Translations under genes and position numbers: made by a program
Shown: piece after piece, positions 24,460-35,117 of the stretch
Layout: each line of letters begins with the position of its first letter
Numbering within the stretch: position 1 is the stretch's first letter
Notes under the pieces: model-generated
Database searches by the model: none
Seen by the model: the letters and a program-made list of their open reading frames with translations, nothing else
Told to the model about the DNA's origin: nothing
Assembly (NCBI GenBank): GCA_028571685.1
Contig: CM053141.1
Location: forward strand, 69,735,833 to 69,799,832
Origin: Heterohyrax brucei
Lineage: Eukaryota > Chordata > Mammalia > Hyracoidea > Procaviidae
Length of the DNA stretch: 64,000 nucleotides
Direction: 5' to 3'

Positions 24460-25256
24460 CATGAAGAAAGCAAGAGGTCATTGAAAAAGACAGGAAAGGA
24501 CTAAAACAAATGTCAGAAGAGACTCTAAAAGCTGCTCTTGAATGTAGAATATCTAAAGCAAAACAAAAAATGACAAAGTAAAAGAATTGAACATAAGATT
24601 TCAAAGGGCCACTCAAAAAGAAAGTATTACAATGGCATGTGCAAAGACCTGGAGATAGAAAAACAAAAGGGAAGAACATGCTCAGCATTTCTCAAGGTGT
24701 AAGAGCTGAAGAAAAAAATTCAAACCTCAAACTGAATATTAAAGGATTCCATAGGGAAAATATTAAACAACACAGAAAAAATCAAAAGAAGATGGAAGGA
24801 GTATAGAAAGTCATTCTTGTAAGAAGTGGCTGATGTTCAACCATTTCAGAAGGTAGTATAAGATCAAGAATTGATGGTCCTGAGGGAAGAAGTACATTGA
24901 AGGCATTGGTGAAAAGCAAGTCTCCAGGAATTGACGGAATACTACTTGAGATGTTTCAACAAACAAATGCAGTGCTGGAATTGCTCACTCATCTATGCCA
25001 AAGAATTTGGAAGATCTGGCCAACCAACTGGAAGATATCTGTAACTGTATACATGCCAAGCAAAGGTGATAATGCAGAACGCAGAAATTATTTAACAATA
25101 AGATTATTATCATGCCAAGCCAAAATGAGTAAAATTTTGCTGAAGATCACTTGAAGGCTTTTGCAGTGATATATCAACAAGGAACTGCCAGAAATTCAAG
25201 CCAAATTCAGAAGAGAACATGGAATGTGGGATAATAGTGCTAAGGTCATACAGGTC

Positions 25257-25295
25257 CATGAGTCAGATCCAACTCGACGGCACTTGGCATGTGGC
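25257..25295 (+). repeat. 39-bp micro-insertion with a 12-bp target duplication
   Basis: The block CATGAGTCAGATCCAACTCG.. to ..CACTTGGCATGTGGC is flanked by GTCATACAGGTC at 25245-25256 and 25296-25307, inside RTE reverse transcriptase text. Same core as 24425-24459, opposite orientation. Confidence 0.85.
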
Positions 25296-25382
25296 GTCAT
25301 ACAGGTCGTGGTTGAAGGCAGAGAATACCACAAAGATGTTTATCTATGTTTTACTGCCTGTGCAAAAGCGTTCAACTGTGCG

Positions 25383-25692
25383 TTGTTGTTGTTAGGTTCC
25401 AATGAGTTGTCTTTGACTCACAGAGACCCAATGTACAACAGAAGGAAACACCTTGTTTGCTACCTTCACCAATCATTTTTATGCTTTAGCCCATTGTTGT
25501 AGCCACTGTATCAGTCCATCTCATTGAGGATATTCTTCTTTTTCACTAACCCTCTACCAAGCATAATGTCCTTCTCCAGGGACCAATCCTTCCTGATTAC
25601 ATATCCTGGGTATGTGAGACAAAGTTTAGCCATCCTTACTTCTAATAAGCATTCCAGCTTTACTTTTTCTAGGACAGATTTGTGTGTCAACA
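25383..25692 (-). mobile_element. RTE 3' fragment inserted in the plus-strand RTE
   Basis: Left end TTGTTGTTGTTAGGTTCC is the reversed RTE tail; then come antisense blocks (ACCAAGCATAATGTCC, GACCAATCCTTCCTG). Plus-strand RTE text resumes at about 25693 (TCCTTTCACCATAATTACTC). Some host RTE sequence between the motifs AKAF and RYADD is missing at this site. Confidence 0.75.
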
Positions 25693-26529
25693 CAGGAGTC
25701 CTTTCACCATAATTACTCAATCTGTACACTGAGCAAATAACCTAGGAAGGTGGACTATATGAAGTAGAAAGTAGTATCAGGATTAGAAGACGACTCATAA
25801 ACAACATGCGATATGCTGATGACATAAGCTTGCTTGCTGAAAGTGAACAGTTCTTGAAATACTTGTTGATGAGGATGGAAGACTATAGAATTTGTTATGA
25901 GGAATGTAGACTCAACATAAAGAAAATAAAAATCTTTGCCACTGGACCAATACTTAATACCACGGTTAATGGAGAAAACATTGAAGTTGTCAAGAATTTC
26001 ATCTTACTTTGATCCACAATCAATGCCCATGGGAACAGCAGTCTAGAAATCAAACAATGGATTGCAAAGGCCTCATCTGCATGCAAAACCTGGAAAATGA
26101 ATAAGGAAAACCCAAGAAGTGAATTATGGCATTGGTAAAGAATACTGAATATACCAACGTTTGCCAGAAGAAGTAACAAACCTCTCTTGGAAGAAATACA
26201 ACTAGAAAGTTCCTTAGAAGTGAGGATAATGAGACTTCCTTTCACATACTTTGGACATAATACCAGAGAGAAACAGTTCCAGATGGACTGACACAGTGGT
26301 ATAGCAATGACTGTGAGGATGGCTCAGGACTGCAGTACTGTGTTTCCTTCTATTGTGCATAGGATCACTCTGAGATGGAACCAACTTGATGACGCCTAAG
26401 AACAACAGTGATTCTTGACTTTATTTGAATGTAATCTTATTCTAGGCTAAAGATTGATTTTCTCCAAACACCACTATGAGCAAAAATTGGATTTTAGGTA
26501 ACCATCTCTTTACAAGGGGTTGAGAAGAG

Positions 26530-27640
26530 AAGAAAATTATTACTTTATTTCTGCTACTTTTGTCTCTCTAGGGCTTCTGACTTGTATGTCAGTTCGTCGT
26601 ACTGCGGGGCTTGCATGTTGCTGTGATGCTGGAAGCTATGCCACTGGTATTCAGATACCAGCAGGGCCACCCGTGGTGGAAGAGTTTCAGCTGAAATTCC
26701 AGACTAAGACAGACTAGAAGGGATTTGACAGTCTATTTCTGAAAACAATCGGCCTGTGAAAACCTTATGAATAGCACTGGAACACTGCCTGATATAAACC
26801 AAAAAAAAATCATAGTGCTATTCAGTCAATTCCAGCTTATAGCAACCCTATAGATAGAGTGGAAGTGCTCCATAGAGTTGCCAAGGAGCACCTGCTGGAT
26901 TTGAACTGCTGATCTTTTGGTTAGCAGCTGTAGCACTTAATGACTATACCACCAAGGTTTCCCTCAGGTTGGAAGGTATTCAAAATACAACTGGGAAAGA
27001 GCTGCCTCCCCAAAGCAGACTCAGCATGGATGGAGTCAAGCTTTCAGGATCTTCATTCACTAATGTGGCACTACTCAGAATGAAACATGGAATATACTGC
27101 TTGCTGAAAGTGAAGATGATTTGAAACACTGATGAAGATCAAAGACCATAGTCCTCAGTATGGATAACACTTCAAGACCAAGAACACAAAAATCCTCACA
27201 ACTGGAGCAGAAAGCAACATCATGATAAACGGAGAAAGAATTTCATGTTCTCATCACACGCTGTGAAAGCTGGACAATTAAAAAGGCAGACAATATCGAC
27301 ACCTTTGAATTGTGGTATTGAACATGCCATAGACTAGCAAGAGAGCAAACAGATCTCTCTTCTGGAAGAAGTACAACCAGAGACAGACTCTTACATACTT
27401 TGGACATGTTGCCAGGGAGGATCAGACCCTGAGGAAAGACTTGTGCTTGCTAGAGCAGAGGTCAGCACAAAGGAGGAAGACCCTCAACAAAATGAATTGA
27501 CGCAGAGTCTGCAACCATAGGTTTAAGTATAAAAACAATTGTGGGCATGGTGCAGGGCTGGTAGAGTTTTGTTCTGTTGTACATATGGTCACTAGGAGCT
27601 GGAACTGATTCAAAGGCACCTAACAACAACAATGATGCTT
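26530..27640 (+). mobile_element. Internally deleted RTE, with a SINE inside
   Basis: The 5' region (TTGCATGTTGCTGTGATGC, AATTCCAGACTAAGACAGAC) runs on after the SINE (CTCAGGTTGGAAGGTATTC, TGGCACTACTCAGAATG) and then jumps at about 27100 to text from just after the YADD motif (TGCTTGCTGAAAGTGAAG). It ends with the tail CAAAGGCACCTAACAACAAC. Most of the endonuclease and reverse transcriptase is missing. It stands about 120 bp behind the first RTE, same strand. Confidence 0.85.
26801..26962 (-). repeat. AfroSINE in the deleted RTE
   Basis: Tail ATTCAGTCAATTCCAGCTTA, middle GTGCTCCATAGAGTTGCC, B-box region GGATTTGAACTGC, head CCACCAAGGTTTCC. A-run at the left end. Confidence 0.92.
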
Positions 27641-28545
27641 CTGCAAAGCTGTGAAGCTGCGAAGCTGGTTTGAGGAAATGACAGAGGGCCTTTTTTTAAA
27701 AACAGTGCATAGACATTTTTGTCTGATGGGTGTTGTGTTTTCCATGGAAGCTTAAAGTCTTAAGGCTTCTCCTTCAGAAGTTTGGCTTATCTCTATTAGG
27801 TAGTAATTCTTTTCCTGAATGCAACCTGCAGAAAGGGGAATCCCAAAGAAAGGATTCCTTATCTTTTGCAAAGAATCATTTAAGGAATAGCAACCGAGAA
27901 ATCAAGCTACAGTATCAGCAAACGTTTATTTCCTAACTTCTAAGGTGGTCTTGGCATTCAGTTAATCATTACACAGTTACAATTAGGCTTATTTAGGGTA
28001 GGCCTTTAGTTCTTTTAATTGCAATAGAAGAATGAAGCCCTTCTTAGTTCAAGGTCTTATGGGAGGGTTTTCAACAGAAACTATTCTGTAAAGCACAGAG
28101 CAGGAACGCCTTGTAAAAAGGAACAACTTGCAGGATTTGGATGTATCTGTATGTGCTGTTCATATGAGACAGAAGTAGTCAGCAATGAAGAGCAAAGATG
28201 AACCATTTCTGCCTCATTAGTGAGTACCATGATCATATAGCTGTCATTTCACCTTTCTCTGAGTATAGGTGCAAAATTACTGCTGATGGTACAGTTCTGA
28301 CAGAACTAGTTGTCTACTTTATAAAAGGATTGTTAAAGAAATATTTGACAAAACATAGATAACTATTTATGAGTGTATCCTGGCTTCCACCCTTGAAGGT
28401 CAGTGTCTTGAGGCTAATTCTTATGAGTAAGCAACACTTATTTAACAATCAAATCAGTTATTTTATTGTCTGTAGTTCTCTACTTTGTACATTATTCCAA
28501 GGAATGAAATCACATTTCCCTCTCCTACATACTCAGCCTCCAAAA
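27641..28545. other. No recognisable feature
   Basis: Non-coding DNA. No gene or named repeat is supported. Confidence 0.4.
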
Positions 28546-28694
28546 CCACAACCAAACCTGCTGGCGTTAAGTCGGTTCTGACTCATAGTGACCCTAGGAC
28601 AGAAAGCACAGGGTTTCCAAGGAGTGCCTGATGGATTTGAACAGCCAAATGATTAGCAACCACAGCTCTCAACCACTACACAACCAGCATTTCC
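28546..28694 (-). repeat. AfroSINE
   Basis: CAACCAAACCTGCTGGCG, GTCGGTTCTGACTCATAGTG, GGTTTCCAAGGAGTGCCTG, GATTTGAACAG and the head ACACAACCAGCATTTCC. Confidence 0.9.
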
Positions 28695-29063
28695 TATTCA
28701 TCATGTATTATATCCATTTCCTACTCATCAAAAGCTGCTTTTGGGAAGTAATCTGATGAATTAGGTCTAAATAACTAATAAGGCTTAAAATACTGCATTT
28801 TCCAGGACAATGGTTTTGTGCCAGAGGAAGAAACTAGTCAAAGGGATAAAGTTCTAACCGCAGAATTTCAGGTGAGCCAAAGGAGGGCTTTTGGGTTACA
28901 GGGACTTTACTCGCCTGAATGATGGTCTGAGTATGAATTCAAGTAAAAATTTACTAGGGCCAGGGCATGTCGAGTCCTATTTATTTAATCGTTTTGTAGT
29001 GGTGGTGGTGGTGAGGTTTGCTTTGGAAACTGCCAAGATTTCAGGGGCTCTTGAATTAGCCTG
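28695..29063. other. Short non-coding stretch with a GTG repeat
   Basis: No gene. A (GTG)n run lies near 28997-29013. Confidence 0.5.
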
Positions 29064-29221
29064 AGAAACCCTGGTGGCTTAGTGGTTAAGAGTTTTGCTG
29101 CTAATGAAAAGGTCGAGAGTTTGAATTCACTAGCCACTGCTTGTAAACACTATGGGGCAGTTTTAGTGTGTCCTACAGGGTCTCTGTGTGTAGGAATCAA
29201 CTGGAATGCAACTGGTTTTGG
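29064..29221 (+). repeat. AfroSINE with imperfect target duplication
   Basis: Head AGAAACCCTGGTGGCTTAGT, B-box region GAGTTTGAATTCAC, middle ACTATGGGGCAGTTTTAG, tail GAATCAACTGGAATGCAAC. Flanks TTGAATTAGCCTG (29051-29063) and TTGAATCAACCTG (29222-29234) differ at two bases. Confidence 0.88.
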
Positions 29222-29628
29222 TTGAATCAACCTGGGACTATATTTAGCATTAGTATTTCAGAAATTTAGCTGGTGTCTAGTATGGGAGATATTTCACCCA
29301 GGGATGCTTTAGGGGACTGAACCTTTCAGTTCAGAGCTAGAACACTGGGCTCTGTTCAGATTCAAAGGAGTTTTTGCAAGTGAGGAAATATTTTCTCGTG
29401 ATAATTTAGGAATTGCTTACACAATATGGCAACTTTAGATGTTACACAATGGCTAAGATTCTTATTCATATGAACTGAATACCTAGCTTGGTATATATGG
29501 CTGCTATTTCCTACCTTCTAGTTACAATTGTTATCTCCAGTTAAGCACTTAAATAAACCTGAACACTTTGGTTATTGGTATTGTTTGTGAACCTTCAACT
29601 TCTGCTCTACGTTAAGGAACTTGATACC

Positions 29629-29803
29629 GAAACCAAACCCGCTGGGGTCAGAGTAGAACTGCCCCCTAGGATTTCTGAGGAGTGGCTGATGGATGTGAAC
29701 TGCCAACTTTTTGGTTAGCAGCTGAACCCTGGACCACCAGGGCTCCTATACCTGTTGCTATGGAGTCGATTTTGGCTCATAGCAACCCTATAAGGGCTGC
29801 TGT
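29629..29803 (-). repeat. Two partial AfroSINEs in tandem
   Basis: First piece 29629-29747: AAACCAAACCCGCTGGGG to GGACCACCAGGGCTCC, lacking part of the tail. Second piece about 29752-29803: a tail alone (CTGTTGCTATGGAGTCGATT, TCATAGCAACCCTATAAGG). Confidence 0.8.
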
Positions 29804-30399
29804 TATCTGTGTTAATTCCAGCAGTGGGGGAAGGAGAAGGTAGGGTGGATGAAGTTAAAATGCTCCCGTCCCAGTGGAACGTCTTGAGTATCTTTAGAAT
29901 TATTTCGAGTGTGTTTCACCAGTGTACAACTCACTTAGGTAAGTTATTCGTTGATGGTTTTTAATGAACTCATCCCCTTGGATGCGTGCCAAAAATCATC
30001 TGCAGGGTATTCAAAACTTGATAATTATTTCTGCAACACAGACAGAAGAACTGAACCAGTGACTTCAGGGACCCAGAAACTAATTACCATCACTGTACAC
30101 AGTTAAATACAGCAGGCATAGTGGGTGTGTGGTTTGCTCCGAATCTTTTCTGTTTCTTCTCCGGGTAAAACAAAGCTGTCTTGCCCGTTAAGATATACAA
30201 AGCAGTAACTGCAAAAAAAAAAAAAAAACCCACAAAACTGTGCAATGTTATGGTTGAGGATTTCTATGCCATATGTGTTGACAGAACGCTTAAAAATCTC
30301 TCTCTGCAATAAACGCAAACCCTGCCAGGCTGAATTATTAGGGCCAGCGCAATTCACTGCACCACCGAAACCGCTGGGGTTGGAAGCCTACGTCGCATT
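29804..30399. other. Sequence upstream of the CpG island
   Basis: Non-repetitive to my eye and without a supported exon. A-run at 30211-30228. The text becomes CpG-richer from about 30335. Confidence 0.4.
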
Positions 30400-32100
30400 C
30401 GGAGGGTATCCAGTGTTGCCTCAAACAAAGGCACTATCTTGAGGCAATTTCGCGGGCCATTTTCCTCCTCCTAGCGTCAGCTTTGTCTCCCCGCCGGTGT
30501 GAGGCTGAGACTCGGAGGAGCCCCAGCTGCGTGGCCGTGCGAGGCAGCTCGGGGCAGGGGCCAGCGTGGGAAGCTCCCCCGAAGCGCCGCCGTGGCTTCC
30601 GGCAACCTGAGCGTACCACCTGAGGAAGTTGGAGCGCTGCAGTTGAAAGAGATACCTGCAGCCTTCGAATCGGGGCTAGCTCGGACAACCTCCCGGCACT
30701 GATTACTGTCGTACAAAGAAACTCGGCTGGAGCGGCCGAGGCCTGCGGGTTTTCGGCCTCCGGGGCTGAGGGCCGCGGCGCCGCCAGAGTCTGCGTCTTC
30801 CCCGCCACCCCCTCTGAAGGCTGTGGTGAGGCGGGCTGGGGCAGGCAGGCCGCCCTGTGCCCCCAGCCGCGCAGCCACTCGCGAGCGAACCCCGGGCCGC
30901 TGCCCGCCCTTCCCCCACGGCCCCACGGCCCCTCGCCCGCCGCCTCCCGCCGCCACAGACATCGGGCGCCCGCCCCCGCGAGCCGACAGTGGCTCGCGCC
31001 GGCCTCCAGCCCGGCTGTTGGCGGTTGGGTCCAAGACGGCGGGAGGCCGCCCCGCCCCCGCGGCGCGCTGCTTCAACCACCTCGGCGGGGCGGTGGCGCT
31101 GTTGCTGCCGCAGCCTGTGAGGCAGTAACTCCTCGCCGCCTCAGCCCCTTCCTTCTCCTTTCTCTTCTCTGTCTCTCTCCCTCCCCTCCCCTCTCTTCAC
31201 TGTCCCTCGCCCGGGTGAATGTGGCGCGGCGGTGCGGGACGCAGGCTGGGCGCCTGCCGCGGCCCCGCGAGCTCGTGAGGAGACGCCGCCGCCTGTCCCC
31301 TCCCCCTGCGCTTCTCGGGGAAGCCGCCGCCGCAGCTAGGGAAGAAGAGCGCGGAGGGGAGCGAAGGGACGGCGGCGGGAAAACCGGGAGGGTGCAGAAC
31401 AAGGTCCGAGGGCGGGTACGCAAGGCGAGGAGGGACGGACGGAAGGACGGACAAGCCCGAGGGACGGTCCGGGGAGGGGGCTGCCAGCGAGTCTGCCTGT
31501 CCCCTTGGTTCCGGCTGCGGGCGGCGGCGGTGGAGGCGGCAGCGGTAGCAGCAGCGCGGGCGAAGGGCGCGGCAGGCGCTATCGAGACAATAACCCCACC
31601 GTCTGGCTCCGGGGGCGGCAGCAGCGAGAAGGAGGTGGCGGCCTAGTGCGGCTGTGGTTCGCCGAACACCTCGGCCGAGTATAGTCCCTCGCCGGCCAGG
31701 TTCCGCCGCCGTCGGGTGTACGGGGCGTCTGGGGCCCGAGCCCCAGGATCCCCCGGACGCCCCCTACTCTTCCCCTCCTCCGAGTGCGGGGAGCTGGTTT
31801 TCCGGGTTCCCCTGGACGGAGCTGGATCCTGCTTCTCGCCGAGGCAGGAAGTGAGTTTCGCACGGTAATTCCGGGCGTGTCACGAGTGAAAAGTTTTTTT
31901 TTTTCTTTATCCTCCTGCGGAGATCCTACTTGGGGCTGGGAAACTCCTGCAAAACTCGAGACCCGGAAACCAGCCCGTATCCCAGCCCCCACCAAAGCCA
32001 CCTACTCTTCTTGCTGCGGGAGGCCACTCCACATCCGCTCTCACCGACGAGAGAATTTCGGCTGGATCCAAAGTGACTCATGACGGAAAGGAAACCATGT
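30400..32100 (+). promoter_or_regulatory. CpG island, probable promoter and 5'UTR first exon of an unidentified gene
   Basis: About 1.7 kb of GC- and CpG-dense DNA in an otherwise AT-rich, CpG-poor window. It is free of SINEs and LINEs, as housekeeping-type promoters are. There is no obvious TATA box. Visible sites: ETS-like CTTCCGG near 30596, a GC-box cluster CCGCCCCGCCCCCG near 31047-31060, and a YY1-like GGCCATTTT near 30454. Long open frames on both strands are GC-driven; those I checked start at GTG. Two good plus-strand splice donors (31851, 32149) suggest rightward transcription, but a minus-strand donor-like CAG|GTATCT near 30655 means divergent transcription cannot be excluded. I do not recognise the gene; no coding exon follows in the window, so its first intron would exceed 31 kb. 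Confidence 0.85.
31845..31856 (+). other. Candidate 5' splice site GAA|GTGAGT
   Basis: GGAA|GTGAGT with the intron starting at 31851. GTGAGT is a near-ideal donor hexamer. It may end a short form of exon 1. Inference from the motif alone. Confidence 0.5.
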
Positions 32101-32133
32101 CAGGCGAAGCCTTGAAAACGCTGCTCTGAGACA
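32080..32133 (+). other. Two short upstream open reading frames in the presumed 5'UTR
   Basis: ATG at 32080 opens an 11-codon frame (MTERKPCQAKP) and ATG at 32097 a 10-codon frame (MSGEALKTLL). Both stop before the donor at 32149. If this part is in the mature 5'UTR, they would act as short uORFs that may lower translation. Whether they are transcribed is unknown. Confidence 0.35.
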
Positions 32134-32142
32134 CTGCCACAC

Positions 32143-32154
32143 CGAAAGGTAATT
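32143..32154 (+). other. Candidate 5' splice site AAAG|GTAATT
   Basis: ACCGAAAG|GTAATTTT, intron starting at 32149, just as CpG density falls and AT-rich intron-like sequence begins. It is the more attractive exon-1 end on context. Confidence 0.5.
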
Positions 32155-33805
32155 TTTACTTCAAGTGTCTAGAAGTCGCTAAGTTCGTGGGCTGGGAAAG
32201 TCTTTACACGGGTTTTCACTTTTCCGTAAAATAGCCCTAAATTCTGTTCCAGTATCGAGTGTAGTTTAGGTGTGATGAAGGTCTCCTCTCCACCCCCCTC
32301 CCCTTTTTTGCTTCTGCCATCTGGGTTCTGGTTATTTTAAAAGGTTTTAAGAATGCAGTTGTGCGAAAGTTTTCGGCAAGCCAAAGAAAGAGCGTCTTTG
32401 TTCAGCCCAAGGTCCAGAAGTTTTAGTTCTCCTGAATACATACAATGTGTATGTATTTTGTCTTACTAAGTTGCTGAGTCTGGCAACTCTTGCTTTGGAA
32501 GAAAGGTCGTTTCAGCGAGTGCTGTTAAGAGATGGCTGCCACATTTGTTTATACTGTTTCCGATTATTTTGGTTGATTGTATTTAGGGGTTTGGTAGTTC
32601 AGACCTTTAGAAATATACCGAAGTTTATTAAGAACAGACATACAAACAAAATATAGTCGTTTTTCTGGCCGGGTTATTTCTTTAGTGTATAGTAATTTAT
32701 TCCTTTCAGACGATTAGAATCTGACAGTACTTGTTTGGTGAATTGAAAGTATTTGTTCAAGTTTTCTTGTAACTACCGTAGTGGGAAGAAAAACGAAGAG
32801 AGTAAGGATTATGGATGAAGAGAGATACTTTAAAGAACAGGAACAGTAACAACACACCTGTAACTTGTTTGATTGGCATAGTAGGATTTCTCCAAATCAG
32901 AACAGAATGTGTAGGAAGAGAAATGAAACGCTTAAAACGGTTTTCATGGAAATCACGTTGATTTTGATAAAAAGCTGTTCTTTCTGAGTAGCGCAATATT
33001 GACATTTTTGTGTTGCTACTGTGTTTTTGGTCGTCTCTGCTTAGTAAGTGTGAGGTACCTACTGAGGGGCAGAAATTCATGAAGCATGGCAGACATTCCG
33101 CCAGTCAGAGATGGGAACGCTTCTGAACCAATCAGTAATCTTTTTAGATCAAACTAGTTTGGGTTGCCGAAAAGCCAGATTGTTTTTTCCGTGATGTTTT
33201 AGTATGTATTTAACTTTTTCTAGTACTTTTGTGGGAGAGGGGAACAGAAATAATATATGATGCTTGTGTATAATATTTGGTAGGTGCATTTTTATAAATG
33301 GGTGTTTAGCTTGCCCATGAGACTTCAAGTACCCGGAAACCTGAGAGGAAAAAAAAGTTGACTTTTTTAGTTTAGTGGAAAGGTAGGTATTAAAGATCAG
33401 GATCAGATATTTCACAGCTTGTTGTTTGTTACTTTACTAAGTATGTTTCAAAAGCATTATTTTTTTTTTACTGCATATTGTTTTGATATTTTTCCGCAGC
33501 CTAATTTCTAGAGTCTGTGTGTGTGTGTACGTGTGTGTACTACCAAGCAATTCTGATTACGTCAAACTAGCTTTATCAAGGAGTTTCAAATGCATTACTG
33601 ATCTACACTGTGAGTTTGGAACATATCATTAGGCAGTGAAAGAGGTTATTCTTGGGCATCTGAAAGACTGGAACAAAATAAATGACATTGAACTTTAGTT
33701 TCCTTTTAAGGCTTAAACGTAGCTTCAAGAGTAACAGTCTTAATGGAGCAAATCTTTTGTAGATACTTCGTTTTGTGAAGATGTTTCTGTACATTAGTTT
33801 TAAAC
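32155..33805 (+). other. Presumed first-intron sequence, repeat-free
   Basis: About 1.6 kb next to the CpG island without visible SINE or LINE, unlike the rest of the window. A (TG)n run lies near 33517-33540. No exon is seen. Such repeat-poor promoter-proximal DNA often holds regulatory elements, but no specific site is claimed. Confidence 0.45.
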
Positions 33806-33818
33806 AATTGTGATACTT

Positions 33819-33868
33819 GTAAATTTATACGGGAATGTACATTTTCACTCAGTCACATTAAATAAAAA
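33819..33868 (+). mobile_element. 50-bp L1 3' tip with a 13-bp target duplication
   Basis: Only the last 50 bases of an L1 (GTAAATTTATACGGGAATGT to TCACATTAAATAAAAA) are inserted. AATTGTGATACTT stands on both sides at 33806-33818 and 33869-33881. It is an extreme 5' truncation of the same L1 3' end found elsewhere in the window. Confidence 0.93.
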
Positions 33869-33881
33869 AATTGTGATACTT

Positions 33882-34204
33882 ATTTAAACCTACTTGTAGG
33901 TGTAGTTCTTGACTTTTTTTCGTTGTCGAGGGAAAAGAAGTATGTTAAATGCAGGCAACACATTTTATAAAGTGGGGTATTTACCTTTGTATCAGCCTTT
34001 GAGTCCTTTTTTCCCCGTAAGCAAGGTATAATTTGTGGTTTACTTAGAATTCTCTTAGTGTAGTGTTTAGTTAGCTTAATGAATTTTAGGTTTTATTTTT
34101 TTGTTGTCAGAGTACGTATTTTCAAAGTCTTATAAATATTGTGACAAGTGTGTGAAAAGATACGTGTTTTAGAGAGACAGTTCATGTATTTTTCAGTTTC
34201 CTGT
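33882..34204. other. No recognisable feature
   Basis: AT-rich presumed intron. Confidence 0.45.
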
Positions 34205-34610
34205 TTTTTTAAATTTTATTTTTATTGTGATTAAGTGAAAGTTTACAGTCCATGTCAGTTTGCTTGTAAAATCCCCGAGCACCTGCCTCTGTGCAACTTG
34301 GTCAGTTCTCCTCACCCTGTGACAACACATTCAACCTTTCCACCCTGTACTTCCACTATCCACTCACCCAACGCTTGTCCCCTCCTCTCCAGCCTCTCCT
34401 CCCCCTTCTAGAGAGGAACCAGTTGGACAGCCTCATATATACATATATATATAAACTATCAAGTACACACACCACCTGCATCGCTCTGTGTCCTATTGTC
34501 CAGTCCAGTCTTTTTCTGAAGTGTTGGCTTCAGTACTGGTTTCATCTGTGGGCTAGCGGCACGTTCAGAGGAAGTGTTCTCATAGGAGTCTGCAAGTTGC
34601 TGACCATCAA
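34205..34610 (-). mobile_element. L1 3'UTR, 5'-truncated
   Basis: TTTATTGTGATTAAGTGAAAG, CTCACCCTGTGACAACACATTC, GAACCAGTTGGACAGCC, TTCTGAAGTGTTGGCTTCAG. Same subfamily as 23302-23649 and 40569-40973. Right boundary approximate. Confidence 0.85.
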
Positions 34611-35117
34611 GTCTGATATGTTAATAGAGTTCTGGATCTGTACTCACCTTTTTCTTGAGTTCACATATCTTAAATGGTTTCAGAATTTGGATATTCTTAG
34701 TATTGTGGGCTTTCTTAGATTAAATTAGCAAGTACAGAGCACTTCCAAAGTGCTTTGTCTATCTTGCAGAAAGTACATATTTAATGGCAGTTTGTTAATG
34801 GTAATCATGTTTTCATGAGTGACTTAATACATACATAAGTTATCTGTCAACTAATCATTTCCAGTATAAAGATAGAAAGTCAGCCTGCTGTTTCTGATGA
34901 AGCTATTAACAGATTGTTCACATATCACAGTTTATAGAGGCTCAAATATGAAAGCTCATTTTTACTGCGTGGGTTCCTTAATCAAGTGATAACCCTAACT
35001 AGATATTTTTACATGTATCATTGGTAAATCCCTAAAATTCTGTTATGTTAGACATGGTATTGAATAGGAACAGTGTGATGTTTTAGAAAATTATGCTCAT
35101 GTCCAGGCATTTCATTT
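34611..35117. other. No recognisable feature
   Basis: AT-rich non-coding sequence. Confidence 0.45.

Larger units (their letters stand above)
21141..26412 (+). mobile_element. RTE (BovB-like) LINE, near full length but riddled with nested insertions
   Basis: A single plus-strand RTE can be followed from its 5' region (GTTTTGGCCTTGCATTTTGC, CTGTGATACTGGAAGC..) to its tail (ACTTGATGACGCCTAAGAACAACAG). Endonuclease text is at about 21420-21554 and 22088-22620 (KKNGVVVIIKKNISRS; LNAKVGN, the RTE W/LNAKVG motif). Reverse transcriptase text is at 24243-25382 (KSKSPGIDGILLEMFQ; LPEIQAKFRRE) and 25693-26412 (NNMRYADDISLLAESE; YFGHN). Stops and shifts are many. Inserted in it are a MaLR-like LTR, a composite LTR block, an RTE piece and two tiny insertions, each listed separately. 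The same family is a plausible driver of the AfroSINEs, which share its tail. Confidence 0.88.

Noticed and set aside
30477-31646. Several long overlapping open frames on both strands in the CpG island, up to 199 residues
   Set aside because: GC-rich DNA has few stop codons. The frames are low in complexity (runs of R, A, P, G), and those I checked start with GTG. They fit a 5'UTR better than a coding exon.
33517-33540. TG run near the promoter as a regulatory site
   Set aside because: It is an ordinary short microsatellite. Nothing in the sequence ties it to regulation.
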